From positions 1 through 24,005 of the forward strand of contig CAZTKP010000024.1 in assembly GCA_964614215.1 (NCBI GenBank): a DNA stretch of 24,005 bases, given 5' to 3'. Shown piece after piece: positions 8,163 to 15,271 of this stretch. Made by a program: the position numbers and the translations under genes. The notes beneath the pieces were generated by a model that had not been told where the DNA came from, ran no database searches, and saw nothing but the letters and a program-made list of their open reading frames with translations. The DNA comes from CAZTKP01 sp964614215. GTDB taxonomy: Bacteria > UBP6 > UBA1177. Numbering within the stretch: position 1 is the first letter of the stretch; each line of letters opens with the position of its first letter.

Positions 8163-9026
8163 ATGCTTTTCTCTATAATTCCCGCTGCAGGCCTTGCGAC
8201 TCGGTTTCTTCCTGCATCCAAATGTGTCCCCAAGGAAATGTTTACAGTCGTTGATAAACCGGCGATCCAGCATGTAGTTGAAGAAGCCGTTTCAGCCGGA
8301 AGCAGATATGTTGTCTTTGTTACAAGTGCCGGAAAAGACTCTGTTCTTGACCATTTTGACATCATTAATAAAAAATTCCCTTTACAGAAACTTACGTCAA
8401 AAACTCAGGAAGAGATCAATGAATTAAATGAGCTTGTAGAAGTTGTTTCCGTTAGGCAGAAAGTTCCGAAAGGCCTTGGACATGCGGTTCTCAAAGGTGC
8501 TGCTGTAACAGGCGCCAGTTCTTTCTCCGTTCTTCTGCCGGATATGCTTCTTTTTCCGAAAAACAATATTTCAAGTATGAAAAAGATGATGGAACTTCAT
8601 GAAAGAACTTGTGTTTCGGTCATAGCTCTTATGAAAGTTCCTGAAGATAAAAAACACATGTACGGAATTGTTGAAGGTATTGAAACTGAAAATAATGTTA
8701 TTGACATCAGAAAACTCATGGAAAAACCATCGGCAGGGGAAACTGACTCCTGTCTTGCGATAGTGGGAAGATATATTTTCACGAATAAGATGAAAACCCT
8801 TCTTGCTGACGCTAAACCAGGAAAAAAGGGAGAGATCGACCTTACCGATGCAATGACGGAACTTATAAAAACAGAAAAAGTTTACGGACTTGTTATTGAC
8901 AAAGACTCTCACATCTTTGATACAGGAAACAGCGAGGGGTTTGTCCTTGCAAATGCCTATCTCGGCATGAAAAGTTTTCCTGAAATGAAAAATGAACTTA
9001 AAAAATTATTGGAGGATATAGATTGA
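8163..9026 (+). CDS. galU: UTP-glucose-1-phosphate uridylyltransferase (GalU-type)
   Basis: Makes UDP-glucose from UTP and glucose-1-phosphate for surface glycans and related pathways. 287 aa, close to the usual length of about 290-300. The N-terminal nucleotide-binding motif is IIPAAGLATRFLPASKCVPK, followed by EMFTVVDKPAIQHVVEEAV, which is diagnostic for GalU/GtaB. Other family segments are KVPKGLGHAVL (about 99-109), YGIVEGIE and MEKPSAGETDSCLAIVGRYI, GEIDLTDAM and the C-terminal FDTGNSEGFVLANA. The start is ATG 8163 because AAGGAG lies just before it; the frame is open 78 bases further back, but that part overlaps dksA and does not match the family. It overlaps the next gene by TTGA. GalU could supply the glycans exported by systems like the Wza-like gene at the window start (inference). 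Confidence 0.93.
   Translation: MLFSIIPAAGLATRFLPASKCVPKEMFTVVDKPAIQHVVEEAVSAGSRYVVFVTSAGKDSVLDHFDIINKKFPLQKLTSKTQEEINELNELVEVVSVRQKVPKGLGHAVLKGAAVTGASSFSVLLPDMLLFPKNNISSMKKMMELHERTCVSVIALMKVPEDKKHMYGIVEGIETENNVIDIRKLMEKPSAGETDSCLAIVGRYIFTNKMKTLLADAKPGKKGEIDLTDAMTELIKTEKVYGLVIDKDSHIFDTGNSEGFVLANAYLGMKSFPEMKNELKKLLEDID
9011..9015 (+). promoter_or_regulatory. Ribosome binding site that decides a TTG start
   Basis: GGAGG lies 7 nt before TTG 9023. It supports the non-ATG start of the small exported protein, whose TTG overlaps the galU stop codon (TTGA, 9023-9026). Confidence 0.7.
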
Positions 9027-9619
9027 AATTCATTCTCAGCTTAATTCTAATATCAGCATTTCAATTCACACCGCAACAGATGATCCTAAACATGGGAAAA
9101 GCTATCTATACTCCTGAAAAAACAATAAAAATAGAGGGCAGACTGTCGGAAAATGAAAAAATATCCTTTGAATTTAACAAGGAAAAAGCAACTCTGAAAA
9201 AAGAAGGGAACAGCTCATTCCTTGAGCAGGAAGATTTTCCGCTTTTTCTACAGCTTTTTTTCTTTTCAGATGATCTGGATGGACAGAAAGCTCCTGAAGA
9301 TTTTCCGAAAAAAATACTTTCATCGCTTAAAAGCGCCGGAATAGATACTGAGAAAAAAACTCTCACTGTAGTAAAAAGCACAAATGAAGCAGGCATAAGC
9401 ATAGGAAAGAACAAGCGCTACACAAAGGCATCGGAACTTGTGCTCTATAAAAGATCTTTTCTTCCGGCAGCTTTAAAGTTAAGCAAAGTTACCTATCGTT
9501 TTCTGGATTATAATAAAAGTGTCCATCCAATGGTTTTTCCCGGCAGAATAGAGATCTTAGAAGACGGAAAAGTGATAGAGACATGGACTTTTTATAGAAA
9601 AGAATTCTATCCGGAATAA
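9023..9619 (+). CDS. Small exported protein, possibly LolA-like
   Basis: 198 aa. It starts at TTG, overlapping the galU stop by 4 bp, with GGAGG 7 nt upstream. A hydrophobic N-terminus (MKFILSLILISAFQF) indicates export. The mature part begins with a segment of beta-strand character (KTIKIEGRLSENEKISFEF), has a charged middle, and ends with VFPGRIEILEDGKVIETWTF. The length, the single-domain beta-rich build and the late PGRIEI-x-x-x-G pattern recall LolA-type lipoprotein carriers and LolA-like periplasmic proteins, but the resemblance is weak and not proven. The context (galU upstream, priA downstream, lipoprotein first in the operon) allows an envelope role. The safest label is a periplasmic protein of unknown function. 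Confidence 0.7.
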   Translation: MKFILSLILISAFQFTPQQMILNMGKAIYTPEKTIKIEGRLSENEKISFEFNKEKATLKKEGNSSFLEQEDFPLFLQLFFFSDDLDGQKAPEDFPKKILSSLKSAGIDTEKKTLTVVKSTNEAGISIGKNKRYTKASELVLYKRSFLPAALKLSKVTYRFLDYNKSVHPMVFPGRIEILEDGKVIETWTFYRKEFYPE

Positions 9620-9626
9620 ACAACCC

Positions 9627-11624
9627 TTGAAAAAAAAATATGCATTAATTTTAATCCCCCGTCCTGATATTTCACCTCTCATATACTCTATTCCGGACCA
9701 TCTTGATCTTAAGATAGGAGATGCTGTCGAAATAGAACTGAGAAAGGCAGCAACCTGGGGAATAGTGCAGAGCTTTTGCCAGGATCTCCCTGAAAACATT
9801 AAAGAAACCTCAATCAAGCAAATCTCCGGAAAGATCATATCCTCTCCTTTATTCAGAGATAAGAAAAAGACAGCCTTTCTAAAATGGCTTTCGCAGTATT
9901 ACATCTATCCTTTTCCAAAGATAGTAAAACAGATCTTTTTTCCACTTATCAGCAGCAGCAACACCCTTTTTGGAAACAGCGATCCCCTGTCTCACACGTG
10001 TACAGATGAAATTGTCGAAATATCATCAACTCTCAATAGTGACCAGAGAAAAGTTGTTGGATCAATAAAGGAGCGGTGGGCACGCGAAGATCTTTCCCCC
10101 ACTCTTGTCTATGGCATTACCGGTAGTGGAAAAAGTGAAATTTTTGCATCTTTATGCAGAGAGGTCATCGCTTCAGGCAGACAGGTCCTTTACCTTGTTC
10201 CGGAAATAGGTCTCACTTCCGGAGCACTGGAACACCTGATCAACAGAATTGGAAAGAACGGCGTGGTCCTTCACAGTTTCATGACGAAAAAGAAGAGATT
10301 TTCCAGCATTTATCAGGCAATGCACGGCAAAGCTGATATTATTGTCGGAACAAGGTCTGCCGTTACATATCCTTTCTTTAACATTGGACTTATTGTTGTC
10401 GACGAGGAACATGACGGAAGCTATAAGAATTTCGAGCCACCCTACTACCACGCCCGAGATGCGGCTGTAATGAAAGCTTCTATCCTGAACATTCCAATAG
10501 TTCTTGGAAGTGCAACCCCTTCATCAGATTCATGGCACAACTGTTCAACAGGAAAGTACAATCTTGAGATCCTTACACAGCGGGCAAACCGGCAGCCTCT
10601 TCCCGAAATTAAAAGTTTTCCATTTAAAGGAGACCTTTACCTGCCCTCCAACCTTATCACAAAAGTATCTGAATCTATTAGAAAAAATGAACAGTCTCTT
10701 TTTTTTCTAAACCGCAGAGGATTTGCAACTTTCGCTATCTGTCCTGATTGTAATGAAACTCAGAAATGTCCGGACTGCAACACTGCTCTTGTCTATCATA
10801 AGAAAAAAGGGAAACTTCTCTGTCATCACTGTAATTTCAGTAAAAGCTCTTTTTCCTGCTCAAAATGCGGTCATTCAAAACTGAATTTCGAAGGCATGGG
10901 AATTGAAAAACTTGTTGAGGCTCTAAACGAATTTTTCCCTGATGCCGGAGTAATATCTTTTGATAAGGACAGCCTTAAGAACATCCGTCAATTTGACAAG
11001 GCAGTGAAGGAAATTTCCGACAACAGATACAGTATAATCACAGGTACAGTTATGATATCAAAAGGACATAACTTCCCGAATTTAAAGAACGTTATCATAA
11101 AATATGCAGATTACCTCCTAAGTTTTAAAGAAACCCGGGCTGCTGAAAAATGTTTTCAAACCATCACACAAGTTGCAGGCAGAGCAGGAAGATTCAATGT
11201 TGAAGGAGAGATCTGGGCGGAAGCGCTTTATCCTGACCACTACATATGGAAACATCTTAAAACTCACGACTATCCTTCCTTTATTAGGGAAGAACTATCC
11301 TGGAGAGAAAGACTGGGCCTTCCTCCGTACACAAAAATGACAATTCTGCGGATATCCGGGAAAGACGAAAAAAAAGTTGACGAATCCGCTCAGAAAATTT
11401 TTAAAAAGATAGAAAAGGCTGTTAACAAAATAGACAGCATCAAGGTTTTTCCTCCCGATGAACCTCCTTTATCAAGAATAAAAAGCCGTGTTCGCAAAAA
11501 TATCACAATAATCTCTCCTAAAACTGCTTCTGCCGTAAAATATCTGCAGGAGATACTTCTCTCTTTAAAAACTCCCGCCTCTATTTCACTTACCTTTGAT
11601 GTTGACGCTATAAATGAAACATGA
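9627..11624 (+). CDS. priA: Primosomal protein N' (replication restart helicase PriA)
   Basis: Superfamily 2 3'-5' DNA helicase that reloads the replisome at stalled forks, 665 aa (E. coli 732). Short N-terminal DNA-binding domain, then Walker A GITGSGKSE (Lys169), Walker B DEEH (259-262) followed by DGSYKNFEPPYYHARDAA, and motif III LGSATPSSDS. The zinc-binding insertion has eight cysteines (372, 375, 381, 384, 399, 402, 411, 414). The C-terminal helicase motifs are GTVMISKGHNFPN and ITQVAGRAGR, and the protein ends near FDVDAIN as the family does. The start codon is TTG 9627, 7 bp after the previous gene; no in-frame ATG gives a full N-terminus, and the ribosome binding site is weak. The last 4 bases (ATGA) overlap the next gene. 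Confidence 0.97.
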   Translation: MKKKYALILIPRPDISPLIYSIPDHLDLKIGDAVEIELRKAATWGIVQSFCQDLPENIKETSIKQISGKIISSPLFRDKKKTAFLKWLSQYYIYPFPKIVKQIFFPLISSSNTLFGNSDPLSHTCTDEIVEISSTLNSDQRKVVGSIKERWAREDLSPTLVYGITGSGKSEIFASLCREVIASGRQVLYLVPEIGLTSGALEHLINRIGKNGVVLHSFMTKKKRFSSIYQAMHGKADIIVGTRSAVTYPFFNIGLIVVDEEHDGSYKNFEPPYYHARDAAVMKASILNIPIVLGSATPSSDSWHNCSTGKYNLEILTQRANRQPLPEIKSFPFKGDLYLPSNLITKVSESIRKNEQSLFFLNRRGFATFAICPDCNETQKCPDCNTALVYHKKKGKLLCHHCNFSKSSFSCSKCGHSKLNFEGMGIEKLVEALNEFFPDAGVISFDKDSLKNIRQFDKAVKEISDNRYSIITGTVMISKGHNFPNLKNVIIKYADYLLSFKETRAAEKCFQTITQVAGRAGRFNVEGEIWAEALYPDHYIWKHLKTHDYPSFIREELSWRERLGLPPYTKMTILRISGKDEKKVDESAQKIFKKIEKAVNKIDSIKVFPPDEPPLSRIKSRVRKNITIISPKTASAVKYLQEILLSLKTPASISLTFDVDAINET

Positions 11625-12679
11625 TGAAAAACTACATTGATATACTCAGATCAATAAAACTTAATTTTGAAGATCCCTTTAAAAAGACCTCCTGCGAAGC
11701 AATAGTATCAGTTGGCAAATCAGCTGCTTTCATGTATAAAAAGTTCACAGAGGAATTTCCCAGAACAAAAGATATTCCCAAACTGATCATACTTCCTTTC
11801 AACTCAGATCCAATGGGTGTAAATGATGTTATTTTTTCATCTCATCCGGATATTACGGAACATAGTTTTAATGCCGGAAAAGAACTGATCGGATTTATCA
11901 GGGCTTTAAATATCCGTAACATTACTGTGCTTATCAGCGGAGGGGCCTCTGCTCTCATTGAGCAAAGTTTTGACATGGAATCAGCAATTAGATCAAACAG
12001 TTACCTTCTTTCAAGCGGGATGAATATCGTTGACATGAACCGCAGGAGAATAGAAAATTCTCTCATTAAAGGCGGGAAACTCGCCTCTATGTTTCCTGAA
12101 AAGAACTTCACTGTATTTGTAATGAGTGACATTCCCTTTGAAAATGGAGAAAAACTTGTTGGAAGCATGCCGTTCTATTCAGAAAAGACCATTAACTCTA
12201 GACTCATAAAATGTGCCGACTGTATTACTCTTAAAGATCACTTGAGCTCTTACTTTAACTTGTCAGAAGGAAACACTGTCTTCATTGACAGATTTACAAA
12301 TAGTGTAAGAGAACTCTCTGAAAAAATTAAAGAACATCTGAACAACTCGGGGAAAGACCTTTATGTTTCAACAGAACCGACACTGAAAGTTTCAGAAAAC
12401 GGAAAAGGCGGCAGGATGTCGCACCTTGCCCTTTCTGTTCTTCCATATCTCAATAATTCTATTGAGCTCTACGCTCTTTCAAGTGACGGAATTGATGGAA
12501 ATTCTCAATATGCGGGAGCTGTAATTACAAACCTGAATAAAAAATACACACAGAAAGAGATCCGGCCGTTTTTAGAAAAATTTGATTCAGCCTCGTTTCT
12601 TGAAAAAGAAGGGTTTTCTTTTAAAACCGGTCACACCGGGATAAATCTAAATGACTTTGTACTTGTCAGAAATCTTTAG
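11621..12679 (+). CDS. Glycerate 2-kinase-like protein (GckA/MOFRL family)
   Basis: The family phosphorylates D-glycerate to 2-phosphoglycerate with ATP. 352 aa, clearly shorter than the usual 400-450. Family landmarks, in order: SVGKSAAFMYKKF (about 30-42), SSHPDITEHSFNAGKEL (about 68-84), the glycine-rich LISGGASALIE (about 105-115), a middle LIKGGKLA and FVMSDIPF, and the C-terminal MOFRL-type part STEPTLKV, GKGGRMSHLALSVLP and SSDGIDGNSQYAGAV. Several positions differ from the commonest versions (KGGRMSHLA where KGGRNQELA is usual), so the substrate might differ. The start is ATG 11621, overlapping priA by ATGA; a second ATG at 11624 is equally possible. It is the last gene of the operon. 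No plus-strand U-tract follows the hairpin downstream. Confidence 0.82.
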   Translation: MMKNYIDILRSIKLNFEDPFKKTSCEAIVSVGKSAAFMYKKFTEEFPRTKDIPKLIILPFNSDPMGVNDVIFSSHPDITEHSFNAGKELIGFIRALNIRNITVLISGGASALIEQSFDMESAIRSNSYLLSSGMNIVDMNRRRIENSLIKGGKLASMFPEKNFTVFVMSDIPFENGEKLVGSMPFYSEKTINSRLIKCADCITLKDHLSSYFNLSEGNTVFIDRFTNSVRELSEKIKEHLNNSGKDLYVSTEPTLKVSENGKGGRMSHLALSVLPYLNNSIELYALSSDGIDGNSQYAGAVITNLNKKYTQKEIRPFLEKFDSASFLEKEGFSFKTGHTGINLNDFVLVRNL

Positions 12680-12687
12680 TTTTCTAC

Positions 12688-12714
12688 AAAAAAAAACCGC
12701 CCTCGAAAGGGCGG
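12688..12714 (-). terminator. Intrinsic terminator of the Cys-rich lipoprotein gene
   Basis: A perfect 7-bp GC-rich stem, CCGCCCT (12697-12703) with AGGGCGG (12708-12714), encloses the 4-base loop CGAA. Read on the minus strand the hairpin is followed by nine T (the A run 12688-12696), a textbook intrinsic terminator 28 bp after the minus-strand stop codon. On the plus strand no T-tract follows (CTATAAAAAG), so it should stop glycerate kinase transcripts poorly, if at all. Confidence 0.92.
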
Positions 12715-12742
12715 CTATAAAAAGATCTGCTTTAGCTTTAGA

Positions 12743-13555
12743 TCAGTAGCAGTAACCTTCTACACAAGGCATACCTGAACAGCACTCGCTTACACCTGCA
12801 ACACATTTCTGTCCTGCCGGAATACACTGGGCGGCATTAACAAGAACACCTGATGAACAATTTGTTTTTTCAGTACAGATAAACTCACCTGATTTACATT
12901 CAAAACATTCAGGGTCAGGATCTGTCGACGATGCATTCAAAGTCGGGCACTGATCCGAAGTAGTTGAACATACAGCCGGAACACACTTTGATTCATCGGG
13001 CATATAGATCTCACCATTTGCACAGAGTCCGCATTTTGATGCGTCAGGAGTCGTAAGACATTTTAAACCTGTAAGTCCGGCATCTGCATAACAGCAACCT
13101 GTAGGACATTTTGTCTCACCGCATGCCTGAAGTGAGGCATAAACGTTTGTACAGCGGTAAAGTTTCTTATTACATTTGAGACCTGTATACATTTTACAGT
13201 CATCATCTGTTGTACATCCTGCTGCACATTTTCCCTTTACACAGATATTACATTTTCCACACTCGTTATCAAGGGAACAGTTCTTTCCGACACTTTCTGT
13301 ATCACAGTCACCTGTATCACCTGTATTTCCCGTATCACCTGTGTTTCCTGTGTTTCCTGTATCGTCATCACTGACGGTATTCCCGGTATCACCAGTATCA
13401 CCGGTATCACCTGTATTTCCTGTATCACCAGTGTTTCCACTGTCATCATCTGAAACAGTAACATTGTCATTAACTATAGGCGGCGGATCGTCACCACAGG
13501 AAACAACTGTAACTGCAAAAAGCAGAACGAACATCAAAAAAATGACTCTTCTCAT
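12743..13555 (-). CDS. Cys-rich lipoprotein with Asn/Asp-Thr-Gly repeats
   Basis: 270 aa. A lipoprotein signal ends in VVSC (Cys20). After GDDPPP a low-complexity spacer follows, made of NTG and DTG tripeptides interrupted by VSDDD (about residues 35-82). The remaining 190 residues hold 30 cysteines, an even number, in C-x2-C and CC patterns (ECGKCNICVKGKCAAGC, CPTGCCYADAG, SECCSGMPCVEGYC). This suggests a disulfide-knotted, surface-exposed domain on a flexible acidic stalk. Such Thr-Gly/Asp-rich stalks with Cys-rich heads are seen in lipoproteins of Myxococcota-like genomes (general knowledge); I cannot assign a function. GGAGG (minus strand, 13563-13567) precedes the ATG. It has its own promoter and a strong terminator, so it is probably monocistronic. 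Confidence 0.85.
   Translation of the reverse strand: MRRVIFLMFVLLFAVTVVSCGDDPPPIVNDNVTVSDDDSGNTGDTGNTGDTGDTGDTGNTVSDDDTGNTGNTGDTGNTGDTGDCDTESVGKNCSLDNECGKCNICVKGKCAAGCTTDDDCKMYTGLKCNKKLYRCTNVYASLQACGETKCPTGCCYADAGLTGLKCLTTPDASKCGLCANGEIYMPDESKCVPAVCSTTSDQCPTLNASSTDPDPECFECKSGEFICTEKTNCSSGVLVNAAQCIPAGQKCVAGVSECCSGMPCVEGYCY
13310..13435 (-). repeat. Asn/Asp-Thr-Gly coding repeat (9-bp units)
   Basis: The minus strand encodes an array of NTG and DTG tripeptides (residues about 41-82), split by one NTVSDDDTG block that echoes the VSDDDSG just before it. Codons for the same tripeptide vary (GGTGATACC, GGAAATACA, GGAAACACA types), so the array is old enough to have drifted or is held at protein level. 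The 9-bp period keeps the frame on expansion or loss. Confidence 0.88.
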
Positions 13556-13616
13556 CTGTAAACCTCCAAGTATTTAAACCTAAATCTATATCAATACTCA
13601 CCAATTCTGCATAACG

Positions 13617-13644
13617 ACTATATTCCTTTTGTCCTTTTTTTCAA
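13617..13644 (-). promoter_or_regulatory. Candidate sigma70 promoter of the Cys-rich lipoprotein
   Basis: On the minus strand, TTGAAA (13639-13644) and TATAGT (13617-13622) have a 16-bp spacer, about 60 bp before the start codon. The whole element sits inside the arms of a 9-bp inverted repeat (13603-13611 and 13661-13669). Pattern-based. Confidence 0.5.
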
Positions 13645-13742
13645 CAAAAATTTAATTTTTTGCAGAATTTAAAACCTTAACACCCTGTTTTTTAAAGAAC
13701 TGCTTAGACTTTTTAACGTAAAAAAACGACAAAAAGTTTCTT

Positions 13743-14837
13743 TTATATAAATTTTTTTATTTTTGAGGCCACATAATGAACCATATCGTCAGATAAATGT
13801 TCACCTATCGGCAAAGAAACATATTTTTTTGACCATGCTACGGCCCTATAATCTCTACAGTATTTAAGATGCTTCTTAAATGCGGGCTGTTCAGGAAGTG
13901 AGTATGGATAATGTACCCCGCACTGAATTCCCTCGTCTCTTAAATATTCCACCAGCCTGTCACGGTTATCAGTTCTTATAACAAAAAGATGCCAGGAATG
14001 TCTTATGCCGGACCTTACAGAAGGGAGCTCTATTCCCTGAACATCCTGCAGAAGATCCATGTACAGTTCAGCAACTTCATTCCTTCTTTCGACCCACATC
14101 TCAAGATATTTAAGTTTAATGTTCAGAACTGCGGCCTGCACTGTATCCATTCTTGAATTGCCGCCTGAAAATTCATGAAAATATTTTTCAGATCGTCCAT
14201 GATCACAAAGCATTCTGACTTTTTCAGCAATCTTATCATCATTAACTGTTACCGCCCCGGCATCTCCTGCTGCACCCAGAACTTTTCCCGGATAAAAGCT
14301 AAAGGCGGCTCCATCTGCAAGAGAGCCTACTCTTTTCCCGTCAATTTCAGCCCCATGGGCCTGTGCCGCATCTTCTATCAGCTTTATTCCGGAACTGTCT
14401 GTTATTTTAGAAAGTTGCTCCATCCTCGCAGGCATTCCGTAAAGATGAACGGCTATAACTCCGCTCACATCTTCATCGATCAGATTTTCGACACTTTCTG
14501 CAGAAATATTGTAATCGTCGTCAATATCGGCAAATTTAATTTTAAGTCCATTGGCAAGAACTGCTTCGGCAGTCGCTATAAAAGTGTTAGCCGGAACAAT
14601 TACTGTTGAACCTCTTTTAAGGTCCATAGCTTTCAGAAGATATGTCAGCGCATCCGTCCCGTTACCGCAGGCTACGCAGTGAGCGGCATCACAATAGTTT
14701 GAAAAGTTGTTTTCAAAGCTTTTTACTTCATCGCCTTTAATGAATTGCGCTTTTTCAAAAACTGTCCGTACCGCCGAATCTATTTCATGTTTTAAACCTT
14801 CATACTGTTTAGACAAGTCCAGAAATTTTACTTTCAT
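13743..14837 (-). CDS. DegT/DnrJ/EryC1-family sugar aminotransferase
   Basis: PLP enzyme that transfers an amino group, usually from glutamate, to a keto-sugar nucleotide used in O-antigen, capsule or glycoprotein sugars. 364 aa, normal length. Visible features: CGNGTDALTYLLKAM (about 57-71), VPANTFIATAEAVL, the PLP-contacting EDAAQAHGAEIDGKRVGS (Asp156), the PLP lysine Lys185 in FSFYPGKVLGAAGDAGA, LCDHGRSEKYFHEFSGGNSR followed by MDTVQAAVL, and the C-terminal GVHYPYSLPEQPAF. The pattern is close to the QdtB/FdtB/DegT branch that makes 3- or 4-amino dideoxy sugars, but the substrate cannot be read from sequence. GGAGG lies just before the ATG. No other amino-sugar gene is next to it, so it may work with pathway genes elsewhere. 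Confidence 0.93.
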   Translation of the reverse strand: MKVKFLDLSKQYEGLKHEIDSAVRTVFEKAQFIKGDEVKSFENNFSNYCDAAHCVACGNGTDALTYLLKAMDLKRGSTVIVPANTFIATAEAVLANGLKIKFADIDDDYNISAESVENLIDEDVSGVIAVHLYGMPARMEQLSKITDSSGIKLIEDAAQAHGAEIDGKRVGSLADGAAFSFYPGKVLGAAGDAGAVTVNDDKIAEKVRMLCDHGRSEKYFHEFSGGNSRMDTVQAAVLNIKLKYLEMWVERRNEVAELYMDLLQDVQGIELPSVRSGIRHSWHLFVIRTDNRDRLVEYLRDEGIQCGVHYPYSLPEQPAFKKHLKYCRDYRAVAWSKKYVSLPIGEHLSDDMVHYVASKIKKFI

Positions 14838-14861
14838 GTTTTCCTCCTGATGTCCGTTAAC

Positions 14862-14889
14862 ATTATCTACACCTCAGCCTCTTAGTCAA
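14862..14889 (-). promoter_or_regulatory. Candidate sigma70 promoter of the aminotransferase
   Basis: Minus strand TTGACT (14884-14889), 16-bp spacer, GATAAT (14862-14867), about 25 bp before the start codon. Pattern-based. It is divergent from the plus-strand candidate at 14902-14930. Confidence 0.5.
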
Positions 14890-14901
14890 AATTACTTTTT
14901 C

Positions 14902-14930
14902 TTGACTTTAGATTACATTAACATTAAATT
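14902..14930 (+). promoter_or_regulatory. Candidate promoter of the 14960-17253 gene trio
   Basis: TTGACT (14902-14907), 17-bp spacer, TAAATT (14925-14930), 29 bp before ATG 14960. A TATATT at 14935-14940 is an alternative -10 without a good -35 box. The -10 match is moderate. Confidence 0.42.
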
Positions 14931-14959
14931 GCACTATATTAATTTTGATTCTGTTCGCT

Positions 14960-15271
14960 ATGCTGAAAAATAACTCGCCGGTGGTAGTAGTGACGATTTT
15001 TTTAATTCTGCTGAATTTTGAGTTCAGAGCCGTAAGAGAATTCGAAAGAACTCACTACGGCTGGTACTGCTATCTTTCATTTGACTTCAACAGAAAATCT
15101 AAACAAAAAGAAAGCATGTTCTACAGAGAATTTCAGAACATTTTCATAAGTTCCGAACAGATCGACGAAATTAGAGACCAGATAACAGATATTTTAGAAA
15201 GAGAGGACGAAAATGATGCGTCGGATAGCTACGTTGACCCTGATAACACTGACTTTTTTACTGACGATTAA
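14960..15271 (+). CDS. Small membrane-anchored protein of unknown function
   Basis: 103 aa from ATG 14960 (108 aa if TTG 14945 is used; neither has a clear ribosome binding site). One N-terminal hydrophobic stretch (VVVVTIFLILLNF) is followed by a charged, aromatic-rich part (FERTHYGWYCYLSFDFNR) and an acidic tail ending in DNTDFFTDD. The layout fits a single-pass inner-membrane protein with a soluble domain outside or inside; topology is not certain. The last 59 bases lie under the start of the next gene in another frame, so the acidic tail is overlap-encoded. No family is recognised. It is kept as real because of its coding-like amino-acid make-up, the promoter-like element upstream, and the fact that the next gene's ribosome binding site lies inside it. 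Confidence 0.6.
   Translation: MLKNNSPVVVVTIFLILLNFEFRAVREFERTHYGWYCYLSFDFNRKSKQKESMFYREFQNIFISSEQIDEIRDQITDILEREDENDASDSYVDPDNTDFFTDD

Noticed and set aside
11712..11730. TGGCA...TGCT, a possible sigma54 -24/-12 promoter for the NtrC-type regulator
   Set aside because: It lies inside the glycerate kinase coding region, and the spacing and second box fit poorly. No convincing sigma54 promoter was found in the window.
12697..12744. Plus-strand terminator for the priA/glycerate kinase operon
   Set aside because: The hairpin at 12697-12714 is strong but is followed on the plus strand by CTATAAAAAG, not by T residues. The 5-bp GATCT/AGATC pairing at 12724-12744 is too weak.
13176..13577. Plus-strand open frame with Val-Ser-Pro-Val-Phe-Pro periodicity opposite the Cys-rich lipoprotein
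   Set aside because: The periodicity is the mirror of the NTG/DTG coding repeat, and there is no ribosome binding site. The minus-strand gene has a signal peptide, ribosome binding site, promoter and terminator.
13690..13742. Terminator after the DegT aminotransferase
   Set aside because: There are T- and A-rich runs but only weak A/T pairing; no stable stem could be drawn.
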